From contig JAICIG010000084.1 of the NCBI GenBank assembly GCA_025924495.1, positions 1 to 21,101 on the forward strand: a stretch of 21,101 nt of DNA, read 5' to 3'. Shown piece after piece: positions 1 through 7,708 of this stretch; within the stretch, counting starts at the first letter, position 1; each line of letters begins with the position of its first letter. The notes under the pieces are model-generated. The model made no database searches and was not told the origin of the DNA. It was given only the letters and a program-made list of their open reading frames with translations. The translations under genes and the position numbers were made by a program. This DNA comes from Pirellulales bacterium (GTDB taxonomy: Bacteria > Planctomycetota > Planctomycetia > Pirellulales > JAICIG01).

Positions 1-1
1 C

Positions 2-880
2 CGCGGCATTGCGCTCGCTCGCGGTGAATATCTGACATTTCTGGGGGTCGACGAAGGCATTCGACCGCAGACGCTCGAGATACTCGCCCGCGAACTCGAC
101 GCCGACCGCGAGCTCGACTGGGTGCAGGCCAGCAGCCTGATGACAAACGTCAATGAAGAGGGGCAGTGGCTGAGTGACGTGTTGACGTATGACCGTAGCG
201 GCTACCGTCAGTCGCTCGTCTATCTCGAGACTTGCTATCTGTCCTGGGTGGGGGGCATGTATCGCCGTAGCATTCACGACCGCTGCGGCTACTATGACGC
301 GAGCTTCGGCGCCGCCGGGGATACCGTGTTCAAGTACCGCGTGTTGCCATTCATCAAGACCAAGGTCGTCCCTCTCACGCTGGGAGTGTTTTGGAACTAT
401 CCTTCCGGCCAGACGACCTGCAGTCCTCGCGCCGAAATCGAGGATCTGCGAGCCTGGTACTTGCACCGAACGCTGGCCGGCGTGCGATATGCGTTTCAAC
501 GGCAATCGCCGGAAGAAGCCGAGCGTCTGCTGCATGCGGCACTGCGTTATCGAAAGTCGTACTGTCAGCACTTGAGCACAGATGTTGAGTACGCCCACAA
601 CCTGGCAATCTTCTTAGCGCGATCGCGGCAGCCTGATTCGACCGCTGATTTGCTGTTGGAAGGAATCGGCGCCCTGCTCGGAGCCTATCGCTCACTCGAT
701 TACCTGCCCCAAGCGACTGCGAGATCATTGCAGTGGTCATTGTGTCGGGCACTTTATCTGGCCAACAGGACCGCGCGCGAGCACTACTCCTATAGCGGCG
801 AACGGGTTCAACCCGCCTATCAGGTGTTTAACGACAATCGCCATGAGCAGCATATTCAGATCTGGTCTAAAGCCGCCTAA
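2..880 (+). CDS. Glycosyltransferase, family 2-like (5' truncated)
   Basis: The frame is open from the first bases of the window, so the start lies upstream; 292 codons are visible. The first visible residues (RGIALARGEYLTFLGVDEG) match the stretch of GT-A family-2 enzymes that leads into the metal-binding DXD site. The usual acidic cluster is written here as GVDEG, so only one Asp plus a Glu remain. Further on, a segment with GGMYRRSIHDRCGYYD and AGDTVFKYRVLP resembles the family's acceptor-side region (new Arg, then Phe/Tyr-Asp, then an acidic residue and Arg). The last 120 residues or so are helical and unassigned. It probably transfers a sugar from a nucleotide donor in the cytoplasm. It is the first visible gene of a glycan operon, 44 bases upstream of a sugar methyltransferase. 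The fold is fairly secure; donor and acceptor are unknown. Confidence 0.75.
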   Translation, partial: RGIALARGEYLTFLGVDEGIRPQTLEILARELDADRELDWVQASSLMTNVNEEGQWLSDVLTYDRSGYRQSLVYLETCYLSWVGGMYRRSIHDRCGYYDASFGAAGDTVFKYRVLPFIKTKVVPLTLGVFWNYPSGQTTCSPRAEIEDLRAWYLHRTLAGVRYAFQRQSPEEAERLLHAALRYRKSYCQHLSTDVEYAHNLAIFLARSRQPDSTADLLLEGIGALLGAYRSLDYLPQATARSLQWSLCRALYLANRTAREHYSYSGERVQPAYQVFNDNRHEQHIQIWSKAA

Positions 881-924
881 CCCAATCGCCGCCCTCTTTC
901 CTCATAGATTAGGTTGAAAAAACG

Positions 925-2136
925 ATGAATTGTCGCGTTTGTGATTCGACCGACCTGGATCTGGCCGTCGATCTGGGGGCGCAGCCCTGGTGCAACCATT
1001 TTTTACGGGAGGATGAAGTTGGCGCCGAGCCGATGTATCCGCTGCGGGTCGTCTACTGCAATCAGTGCGCGACGGTTCAGTTAGACTACACGGTGAAGAA
1101 GGAGATCATGTTCGGCGACCACACGTACCTTTCCGGAGTTACGCGGTCGCTGAGCGAGCACTTTCGGAAAGTGGCCGGCGAGGTCGATCAGCGCTTCGCA
1201 CATGAGGATAAAAAGACAAAATCGGTGCTCGATATTGGCTCGAACGATGGCACCCAGCTCAAGCACTTCCAGGCTCTAGGCTATGACGTGCTTGGCGTCG
1301 AATCCTCGAAACGAACCGCTCAAATCGCCAACGAAGCTGGCGTGACCACCTTAAACGAGTTCTTCAATCTCGAGCTGGTCCGCCGGCTGGGACGGAAGTT
1401 TGACATCATCAATGCCGCCGGCGTGTTCTTCCATCTCGAGGAGCTGCACTCGGTCACCGACGGCATTCGCGAGGGCCTGGCCGCGGACGGCGTGTTCGTC
1501 GTGCAATTCCTGTACATGAAGCAGATCGTGGAGAACCTGGCCTTTGACCAGATTTATCACGAGCACCTGCTTTACTACAACCTGGCCACGATCGAGGCGC
1601 TGCTGAATCGTCACGGCCTGGCGATGTTCGATGCCTACGTGTCGCCGATTCACGGCGGCTCGGTGATCGGCTTCGTCACGCATCGCGGCCGCCGAGAACC
1701 CAGTGCGCGATTGAACGACTTGCATCAGGCCGAAGCAAAGCATCGCAGCAACGAGCTGGCGACTTATCTGGAGTTCGCCCGCCGTATCGAACAGATGAAG
1801 GCCGACAATCTCACCTACCTCGAGGAGGCCAAGCGGCTCGGCAAAACCGTCTACGGGATGGGCGCCCCCGTCAAAGGCAATACGCTGTTGAACTACTTCG
1901 GCATTGGGCGGCAGTATCTCGATTGCCTGGTGGAAAAGAATGAGCTGCGCCGCGGCTTGTTCTCGCCCGGCCAGCATTTGCCGGTCGTGCTGGAGCGCGA
2001 AATCACGAACCCGCCCGACATTTATTACGTCCTGGCCTGGAACTTCAAGCAGGAGATTCTGGCTAACAACCGGCGATTGCTCGAGCAGGGAGTCGAGTTT
2101 TTCTTTCCCGTCAATCCGAAGGAAGTCTGCGTATGA
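925..2136 (+). CDS. Sugar C-methyltransferase, class I SAM-dependent
   Basis: The 403-residue protein has the three-part layout of nucleotide-sugar C-methyltransferases such as TylC3, NovU and TcaB9. The N-terminal zinc site is C3/C6 with C45/C48. The SAM-binding loop is VLDIGSNDGTQL at residues 101-112. The catalytic-region motif YHEHLLYY is at about 211-218. The C-terminal Rossmann-like domain carries GAPVKGNTLLNYFGI at about 314-328. Family members methylate C-3 of 4-keto-6-deoxy dTDP- or related sugars. The substrate here cannot be read from the sequence; neighbouring GDP-heptose genes raise the possibility of a GDP-linked sugar. Length is normal for the family (about 400-420). The stop overlaps the next start as ATGA, implying translational coupling. 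The site before the ATG is only A-rich, with no clear Shine-Dalgarno sequence. Confidence 0.9.
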   Translation: MNCRVCDSTDLDLAVDLGAQPWCNHFLREDEVGAEPMYPLRVVYCNQCATVQLDYTVKKEIMFGDHTYLSGVTRSLSEHFRKVAGEVDQRFAHEDKKTKSVLDIGSNDGTQLKHFQALGYDVLGVESSKRTAQIANEAGVTTLNEFFNLELVRRLGRKFDIINAAGVFFHLEELHSVTDGIREGLAADGVFVVQFLYMKQIVENLAFDQIYHEHLLYYNLATIEALLNRHGLAMFDAYVSPIHGGSVIGFVTHRGRREPSARLNDLHQAEAKHRSNELATYLEFARRIEQMKADNLTYLEEAKRLGKTVYGMGAPVKGNTLLNYFGIGRQYLDCLVEKNELRRGLFSPGQHLPVVLEREITNPPDIYYVLAWNFKQEILANNRRLLEQGVEFFFPVNPKEVCV

Positions 2137-3077
2137 AAGTGCTGGTGACTGGAGCGACGGGATTCTTGGGAACCGCGCTGACAACAAAGTTGGCGAACGA
2201 TGGGCACTCGGTGGTGCGGCTGGGCAGCCGGAATTGCGATCTCACGCGGGCCGATTCGTTGTCGCGATTCGACGGCGAGAAGTACGACCTGATTTACCAT
2301 CTTGCGGCCTGGACGCAAGCGGGTGATTTCTGCCTCTATCATCCCGGCGAGCAATGGATCATTAACCAGCAGATCAACACCAATGTGCTTGCCTGGTGGG
2401 TTCGTTCGCAGCCGCAAGCCAAGTTGATTGCGATGGGCACGAGTTGCTCCTACTCGCCCGATCTCGAGTTGGTTGAAGAGAACTACCTGGATGGCGTGCC
2501 GATCGACAGTCTGTTCACCTACGCCATGACCAAACGAATGCTGTATGCCGGACTGTTAGCCTTTGCGCGCCAGTTCGACCTGAAGTATCTGTGCCTCGTG
2601 CCATCGACGTTGTACGGGCCTGGCTATCATACCGACGGCCGGCAGATGCACTTCATTTTCGACCTGATCCGCAAGATCATCCGCGGCAAGCTCTACGGCG
2701 AACCTGTCGTACTCTGGGGCGATGGCCGTCAATCGAGAGAACTCGTTTACGTCGACGATTTTGTCCAAGCAATGATCACGTTGGCTACCAGCGTCGACAA
2801 CGAGCTCATCAATATCGGGGCTGGCGAAGAGCACAGCATCCGGCATTTCGCCGCCTTAATTTGCCAAGAGGTCGGTTACGATTTCGAGCAGATTCAATTC
2901 GATACGTCGCGCTACGTCGGCGCGACTTCGAAGTTTCTCTCGGTCGAGAAGCTGTCCCGAATCTTCCCCGGTTTCTCGCGCACGCCGTTGGAAGCTGGAA
3001 TGAAAACCACCATCGAGTGGTTTTTGCAGCAGCGCGAGAGCCTGTTCCCCGAAAATGCTGATGCAAAGGCGGCTTGA
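2133..3077 (+). CDS. NAD(P)-dependent epimerase/reductase, GDP-L-fucose synthase-like
   Basis: This is an extended short-chain dehydrogenase/reductase of 314 residues. The NAD(P) loop GATGFLG is at residues 7-13, a TSCSYS segment carrying the catalytic Ser lies at about 103-108, and the YxxxK pair is Y130/K134. The stretch WGDGRQSRELVYVDD at about 195-209 is very like the signature of GDP-L-fucose synthases (GMER/WcaG type), which epimerise C3 and C5 and reduce C4 of a GDP-4-keto-6-deoxy sugar. The same subfamily includes the epimerase/reductases that act on GDP-4-keto-6-deoxy-heptose, which would fit the HddA and HddC genes downstream. No GDP-mannose 4,6-dehydratase gene is visible in the window. 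The start is fixed by the ATGA overlap with the methyltransferase. The SDR family call is secure; the exact substrate is inferred. Confidence 0.85.
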   Translation: MKVLVTGATGFLGTALTTKLANDGHSVVRLGSRNCDLTRADSLSRFDGEKYDLIYHLAAWTQAGDFCLYHPGEQWIINQQINTNVLAWWVRSQPQAKLIAMGTSCSYSPDLELVEENYLDGVPIDSLFTYAMTKRMLYAGLLAFARQFDLKYLCLVPSTLYGPGYHTDGRQMHFIFDLIRKIIRGKLYGEPVVLWGDGRQSRELVYVDDFVQAMITLATSVDNELINIGAGEEHSIRHFAALICQEVGYDFEQIQFDTSRYVGATSKFLSVEKLSRIFPGFSRTPLEAGMKTTIEWFLQQRESLFPENADAKAA

Positions 3078-3081
3078 GAGC

Positions 3082-4440
3082 ATGCCGCGGTTCGTGCTGA
3101 TCGATCACTCGCTTGTCGACTACTCGGGTCATCATTTCGAGTATGCGCAAGCGGTATTGAACGCCGCCGCGGAAGCCGGCTACGAGCCGATCCTGGCGGC
3201 AAATCGGCGATTCAAGAGCAATGTCCGCGAAGCGTGGCCGGTTTTCCCCAGCTACAAATACGGCATTTGGCTTCATCAAGGGCCTCGCTGGCAGCAGCGA
3301 CTGCATGCTTCCCTCGCCAGCGCTCGTCGCATAAGCCGCCACATTGGCCGACGGACCGACGACGCCACGGGCAATCGTTCCGCGGCTGAACGCCGGCGCG
3401 GCGGATTCGTGCGCAACTGCATTCAAGCGGAACGGTCGCGCCAATTCGTTCGCGATTCGAGCCGCCTGGTGCAGAAGCTTCGTCTTGGCGCGGGCGACAT
3501 CGCCTTGTTCTCGACAGTTTCGCTCGAAGAGTTCGCCGCGCTGCGGCGGGCATGGCCATTCGCGGGCCCATCCTCGGCTGCCCGCTGGCATTTCCTCTTT
3601 CGTCGCGACTTCGCACTCGAGACCGGCGGCGCGACTGACCGGCTGCGAGAAGCATTCGAACCATGCGCCGAGCTCGATGGCCGCCAGAACTGGCACTTCT
3701 GGACTGACAGCGAACAACTGACGGCGCTCTATAGCGAGGCGACCGGCCAGCCGTTCGACACTTTGCCCATTCCCCATACCCAGTTGCCTATGGCGGCCTC
3801 GCCTGCTGCCGGGCCGTTTCGAATTCTCTTCCTTGGCGATGCGCGCAGAGAAAAGGGCTTCCACCATTTACCCCGCATCGTCAAAGCATTGACGGGCAAT
3901 GGTTGCCGGCGTTTCGAGTTTCTGATCCAGGCGCATACGGCCATTCCCGGCGGCGAACCGGGAATTGCCGAGTCGCGTGCCGAGTTAGCTCGTCTTTCCC
4001 GTCTCGGCGTGAAGCTATTTGACAAACCCTTGGAATCGTACGATTACCGCAGTCTGCTCGCTTCCGGGCAACTGAGCTTGCTGCCTTACGACAGTTCCGC
4101 TTACGCGGCCCGTAGTTCGGGGATTCTCAGCGAATCCCTGGCTGCCGGCATTCCCGCCATCGTCCCTGCGCACACGTGGATGTCACAACAGTTGCCGCCC
4201 GGCGCCGGCTTGGCTTACCAAGGCTTGGACGAAATACCGTCGCGAGTCCAAGAACTTGCGTCCAACTATGAGCGCTTCGACGAACAGGCACGCCAGTTTG
4301 CGAATGCGTGGCGAAGGCAGCACAACGCAGGCCGGCTGTTGTCCCTACTCGAGTTGGGGCGGCAGCGTTCCCACGATGCGTCTTCCGAGCCTGCGCCAGA
4401 TCGTCACACCGCTGGACTAGGCGTCCTACGTTCTTCTTGA
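3082..4440 (+). CDS. Glycosyltransferase, GT-B / GT4-like
   Basis: The protein has 452 residues from the ATG at 3082, four bases after the preceding stop. A longer start at 3055 would overlap the upstream gene and adds nine residues before MPRFVLIDHS, which reads as the natural N-terminus. The N-terminal half begins with a beta strand and DYSGHHFEYAQAVL, as in GT-B enzymes that bind the acceptor. The C-terminal half has FRILFLGDARREKGFHHLP and then LLPYDSSAYAARSSGILSES with AAGIPAIVP, the typical donor-binding region with its Ser/Glu pair. An unusual Arg-rich insertion (about residues 80-130) separates the first strands. The last 25 residues or so look disordered. It probably adds a sugar to the operon's glycan. 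Donor and linkage are unknown. Confidence 0.78.
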   Translation: MPRFVLIDHSLVDYSGHHFEYAQAVLNAAAEAGYEPILAANRRFKSNVREAWPVFPSYKYGIWLHQGPRWQQRLHASLASARRISRHIGRRTDDATGNRSAAERRRGGFVRNCIQAERSRQFVRDSSRLVQKLRLGAGDIALFSTVSLEEFAALRRAWPFAGPSSAARWHFLFRRDFALETGGATDRLREAFEPCAELDGRQNWHFWTDSEQLTALYSEATGQPFDTLPIPHTQLPMAASPAAGPFRILFLGDARREKGFHHLPRIVKALTGNGCRRFEFLIQAHTAIPGGEPGIAESRAELARLSRLGVKLFDKPLESYDYRSLLASGQLSLLPYDSSAYAARSSGILSESLAAGIPAIVPAHTWMSQQLPPGAGLAYQGLDEIPSRVQELASNYERFDEQARQFANAWRRQHNAGRLLSLLELGRQRSHDASSEPAPDRHTAGLGVLRSS

Positions 4441-4472
4441 GCTGCTCCACTCCGTTGTTGCCGATCCGCACC

Positions 4473-5786
4473 ATGACCAATGCATTTTTGGCAAATGTCT
4501 CGGGCAAAGAGCCAGGAAGCAGCAACAAGATTGGCGACATTCAAGTTCTGCGCGGCGTTTCGATCCTTGTCGTGTTGGTCTGCCACCTCAGCATTTCGGC
4601 AACGCTCCTGGCGCTGCCGCCGGTAAAGCTGACGTCCCCATTTTTTTTAGGGGTTGAAATATTCTTTATCATCAGCGGACTTGTCATCACAAACTCGCTG
4701 ATCCTCGACGGGTTCGATGGCTTACGATTTTTTATCAAGCGCGCGTTCCGGCTGTTGCCGGCAATGGCGGTGTTTTTGGCGATCACTCTGCTGCTCAATT
4801 CGTTGCTTAGAACCACGGGGCTATCAGAACAGATATCGCCGACCGCCGCAGTCACGACCAAAGAATTTGCGAGGCAGGCGTCATCGATCATCTTTGGATA
4901 CTTTATTCTGCTCGACGGGCCGAAATCGTATTGCAACGGCGCTATGTGGAGCCTGTCGGTCGAAGACCAGTTCTATGCGGTCGTTGCGCTGCTGTGCGTT
5001 CTAACCGGCGTCTCGCGGCGATTCGGCTCAAAATCGACGGGCAGTGTGATCTGCTGCCTGGCTGGCGCTCTGTACGCCGCCAGCACATTCCTGCGAGGAT
5101 GCATCTTGTGGGAGTCTGATCTCGCAGCCAGGGCGCCAGTGCTGTTGAAATACCTAACTCAATGGAGATTCGACTTTTTGGCGTTGGGCATTGTTCTGGC
5201 CTTTATCAATGCCAGATTCGGCAAGCAAATCCTGGAGTATTTTCGCAATTCCGGAGCGTTCATCTCGCCCTGGCTGTTGACCGTGCCATTCTTCATCTGC
5301 TCGGTTTGCGAGCCAGCCGAATCAAGTTCGCCGAGGTTCTTGCACGGGTTCGGCTATCCTATCGCTGGGTTTCTATTCGGTCCCTTGGTCCTTTTGGCAG
5401 CCAATAACCTGGCTTTCCCGCCAACCAAAAACTACGTGTATAAGACGATGTTGTTCTTGGGCGATCGAAGCTACACGCTTTACCTGATGCACTACCCTGT
5501 ATTCATCATTGCCTGGCTGCTCTTTCATTGGCTATTTCCTCGCGCCTTCAGCGGCGCGATTATGTATGGCGTTTGCCAGGCAATTGCAGTCGGCACGATT
5601 CTTTTACCATTGTGCGAAATCGTTTATCGCTACATCGAACTGCCCTTCGCCCGCCTTGGCCGACGGATTGCCGCCTCGCTGGGCAAACCGTCACCAGCGC
5701 ATGCCGCCCTCAGTCTGCAGGATGCTCGACGCGCGGAGGCAAATTCGGAAACATCCCACAACTCACAGCGACGAAAGGCCGCATGA
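4473..5786 (+). CDS. Acyltransferase 3 family membrane O-acyltransferase
   Basis: This 437-residue integral membrane protein has about ten hydrophobic segments and the acyltransferase-3 (OafA/NodX-like) signatures. These are VLRGVSILVVLVCHL at 25-39 with R27 and the conserved H38, FFLGVEIFFIISG at about 57-69, FIKRAFRLLP at about 87-96, WSLSVEDQFY at about 158-167, and a late YTLYLMHYPVF. Such enzymes move acetyl or similar groups onto extracytoplasmic sugars. I chose the ATG at 4473 because it lies 32 bases past the preceding stop and starts just before the first conserved motif. An in-frame start at 4308 would add 55 residues overlapping the glycosyltransferase gene. The last 30 residues or so are polar and cytoplasmic-like. 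The stop overlaps the next start as ATGA. It probably decorates the glycan made by the neighbouring genes. Confidence 0.9.
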   Translation: MTNAFLANVSGKEPGSSNKIGDIQVLRGVSILVVLVCHLSISATLLALPPVKLTSPFFLGVEIFFIISGLVITNSLILDGFDGLRFFIKRAFRLLPAMAVFLAITLLLNSLLRTTGLSEQISPTAAVTTKEFARQASSIIFGYFILLDGPKSYCNGAMWSLSVEDQFYAVVALLCVLTGVSRRFGSKSTGSVICCLAGALYAASTFLRGCILWESDLAARAPVLLKYLTQWRFDFLALGIVLAFINARFGKQILEYFRNSGAFISPWLLTVPFFICSVCEPAESSSPRFLHGFGYPIAGFLFGPLVLLAANNLAFPPTKNYVYKTMLFLGDRSYTLYLMHYPVFIIAWLLFHWLFPRAFSGAIMYGVCQAIAVGTILLPLCEIVYRYIELPFARLGRRIAASLGKPSPAHAALSLQDARRAEANSETSHNSQRRKAA

Positions 5787-6526
5787 AACCAGCACCTTGT
5801 GCCATCATCCTCGCTGGCGGACGGGGCACCCGGATCAGCCATCTGCAACCCAACTTGCCCAAACCCATGATTCCGGCCGGCGGCTATCCGTTCCTGGAAT
5901 GGGTCATTCAGCACTTCGCCGCGCAAGGCATCCGCCGGTTCGTCGTTTCCTTGGGCCATCTTGCCGAGGTCGCCGAGACCTACTTTCGCATTCGTCCTAC
6001 GGACGAATTGTCGATAAAGACGGTGCGCGAGACCGAGCCGCTCGGCACCGGCGGCGGTTTTCTCTTCGCCCAGCAAGCTGCCGGCGAAGCAGATCCCTTG
6101 GTGCTGGCAAACGGCGATTCGCTGGTGCTAGCCGATTTACAGGGAGCATGGCAGATACTCGAAGACCCCCAGGTTGACGGAGTGGTGGTAGGCCTGGAGA
6201 TCGAGGATGCCTCCCGATACGGTGGGCTCCAGACCGATTCAGGCGATCGGCTGTTGCGGTTCAGCGAAAAACAGCCGGGCCGGGGCCTGATCAATGCGGG
6301 TGTGTATTTCTTTCGACGTCGCCTACTAGCAACGTTTGCTCAGAAGAGACCGCTGAGCGTGGAAATGGACGTATTTCCCGAACTTCTGAGACAGGGGGCA
6401 AACCTGATGGTCCATCGCTGCTGTGCACCATTTTTGGATATCGGCACGCCGGAAAGCCTGGCCGAGGCGGAGCCATTTCTGTCGCGACATTGGCCTAGGC
6501 AAGATGCACTCGCTGCCTTAAAGTAG
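5783..6526 (+). CDS. hddC: HddC-like sugar-phosphate nucleotidyltransferase
   Basis: The 247-residue protein starts at the ATG that overlaps the acyltransferase stop. A longer in-frame opening from 5528 lies inside the upstream gene and is unlikely. It carries the nucleotidyl-transferase loop AIILAGGRGTR at about 7-17, the Lys-bearing NLPKPMIPAGGYPFLEW at 24-40, ETEPLGTGGGF at 83-93, LANGDSLV at 108-115 and a late FLDIGTPESL. The pattern is that of D-glycero-alpha-D-manno-heptose-1-phosphate guanylyltransferase (HddC), which makes GDP-heptose in the cytoplasm. The HddA-like kinase immediately downstream supports this over a generic glucose-1-phosphate enzyme. The usual partners GmhA and GmhB are not in the window. 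Family membership is secure; heptose specificity rests on the HddA neighbour. Confidence 0.8.
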   Translation: MKPAPCAIILAGGRGTRISHLQPNLPKPMIPAGGYPFLEWVIQHFAAQGIRRFVVSLGHLAEVAETYFRIRPTDELSIKTVRETEPLGTGGGFLFAQQAAGEADPLVLANGDSLVLADLQGAWQILEDPQVDGVVVGLEIEDASRYGGLQTDSGDRLLRFSEKQPGRGLINAGVYFFRRRLLATFAQKRPLSVEMDVFPELLRQGANLMVHRCCAPFLDIGTPESLAEAEPFLSRHWPRQDALAALK

Positions 6527-6582
6527 GCAGCCCGCTATCCGGCAAAGCGACCATTCACGAGACCGAGCAGGGAAGCGAAGTC

Positions 6583-7617
6583 GTGATTATCAGCAAGACG
6601 CCGTTTCGTGTCAGCTTTTTTGGGGGCGGCACGGACTACCCCGAACATTTCACTAAGCATGGCGGCGCGGTGCTCGGCACTGCGGTCGACAAGTGCACCT
6701 ACCTGGCTGCGACACATTTTTATTCGCGGCTGTTCGACTATTCCATTCGCCTGGCATATAGCAAAGTTGAATGTGTGCCGGACCTCGATAGCATTCAACA
6801 TGCCCCGCTGCGCGAATGCCTGCGCTGGACGGGAGTGACGCAAGATGTTGAGCTGGATTGCATGGCCGAGCTGCCTTCGTCGGTCGGTTTGGGCACTTCG
6901 TCGAGCTTCGTGGTCGGGGTCTTGAATACGCTCTATGCCTTCCAGGGGCGAGTCGTGCACCCGCTTGATCTGGCGTATCAGGCGATTGAAATCGAACGCG
7001 AAGTGCTCGGCGAGTCGGTCGGCTGCCAGGACCAAACCTTTGCCGCCATGGGCGGCTTCAATTTGATTGAGTTCCATACAACTCAGAACATCGTCGTACA
7101 CCGCTTGCCGCTGTCACTCGAACGGCAAACCGAGTTCGAACAGCATTTGCTGGTGGTCTACACCGGCATTCGGCGCCGCGCCAGCCAGGTCGCCGCTCGT
7201 CAGATCGAGCGGATCGGCAAGAACGTTGAACGTCTCAAGCAAATGCGCCGACTGGTCGACGACGGCTATGAGGTGCTTGCCGGGGGAAAAAGTCTGGCGG
7301 AGTTTGGCCGTTTGCTCGATCGAGGCTGGCGACTAAAAACGTCGCTGGACGATTCTGTCTCGAACGGGCAAATCAACGAGATTTACGAACAGGGATTGGC
7401 TGCAGGCGCCCTGGGCGGCAAGTTGCTGGGCGCCGGCGGCGGGGGATTCATTTTATTCTTCGTCCCGCCGGAGAAACGCGAACGGCTCATCGCTGCGGTG
7501 GGGAATTTAGAAACGATTTCGATCGGCGTGAACGCGCCGGGCACTCAGATTGTTCACGCCTCTTTGCAGCACCGCCCTGCACAGCACCAGCCGGGTTTAT
7601 CGATCCGTGCTGCCTAG
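6583..7617 (+). CDS. hddA: HddA-like D-glycero-D-manno-heptose 7-phosphate kinase (GHMP)
   Basis: This 344-residue GHMP-superfamily kinase begins at a GTG, preceded by a purine-rich stretch (GGGAAGCGAAG). TPFRVSFFGGGTDYPEHF (6-23) is the substrate-side motif of HddA and related sugar kinases. The ATP-binding glycine/serine loop PSSVGLGTSSSF lies at 98-109. GCQDQ (148-152) carries the likely catalytic Asp. GGKLLGAGGGGFILF near residue 280 is the third GHMP motif. HddA phosphorylates C-1 of D-glycero-D-manno-heptose 7-phosphate to the bisphosphate on the route to GDP-heptose for S-layer or capsular glycans. It follows hddC by 56 bases and is the last intact gene of the operon. Related sugar kinases that act on fucose or other sugars are an alternative, but pairing with HddC argues for heptose. 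Confidence 0.83.
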   Translation: MIISKTPFRVSFFGGGTDYPEHFTKHGGAVLGTAVDKCTYLAATHFYSRLFDYSIRLAYSKVECVPDLDSIQHAPLRECLRWTGVTQDVELDCMAELPSSVGLGTSSSFVVGVLNTLYAFQGRVVHPLDLAYQAIEIEREVLGESVGCQDQTFAAMGGFNLIEFHTTQNIVVHRLPLSLERQTEFEQHLLVVYTGIRRRASQVAARQIERIGKNVERLKQMRRLVDDGYEVLAGGKSLAEFGRLLDRGWRLKTSLDDSVSNGQINEIYEQGLAAGALGGKLLGAGGGGFILFFVPPEKRERLIAAVGNLETISIGVNAPGTQIVHASLQHRPAQHQPGLSIRAA

Positions 7618-7677
7618 GTCGAGGACAGATATGCCTCGTTTGAGCTTCTCGTCAACTTGTCATAATCACTGCAGTTA

Positions 7678-7691
7678 GCGTCGCGCGACGC
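7678..7691. repeat. Perfect 14-base palindrome
   Basis: GCGTCGCGCGACGC reads identically on both strands. It sits 60 bases after the hddA stop and just before the decayed sulfotransferase gene. There is no T tract, so it is not a classic terminator. It could be a transcription-pause hairpin, a protein-binding site, or chance in GC-rich DNA. Nothing else supportable is seen in 7618-7708. Confidence 0.3.
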
Positions 7692-7708
7692 CGGGAACCG
7701 CGCACGTC

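Noticed and set aside
2809..3867. 352-codon minus-strand frame across the epimerase and GT-B genes
   Set aside because: Spans two real genes on the other strand and has Arg-rich shadow composition.
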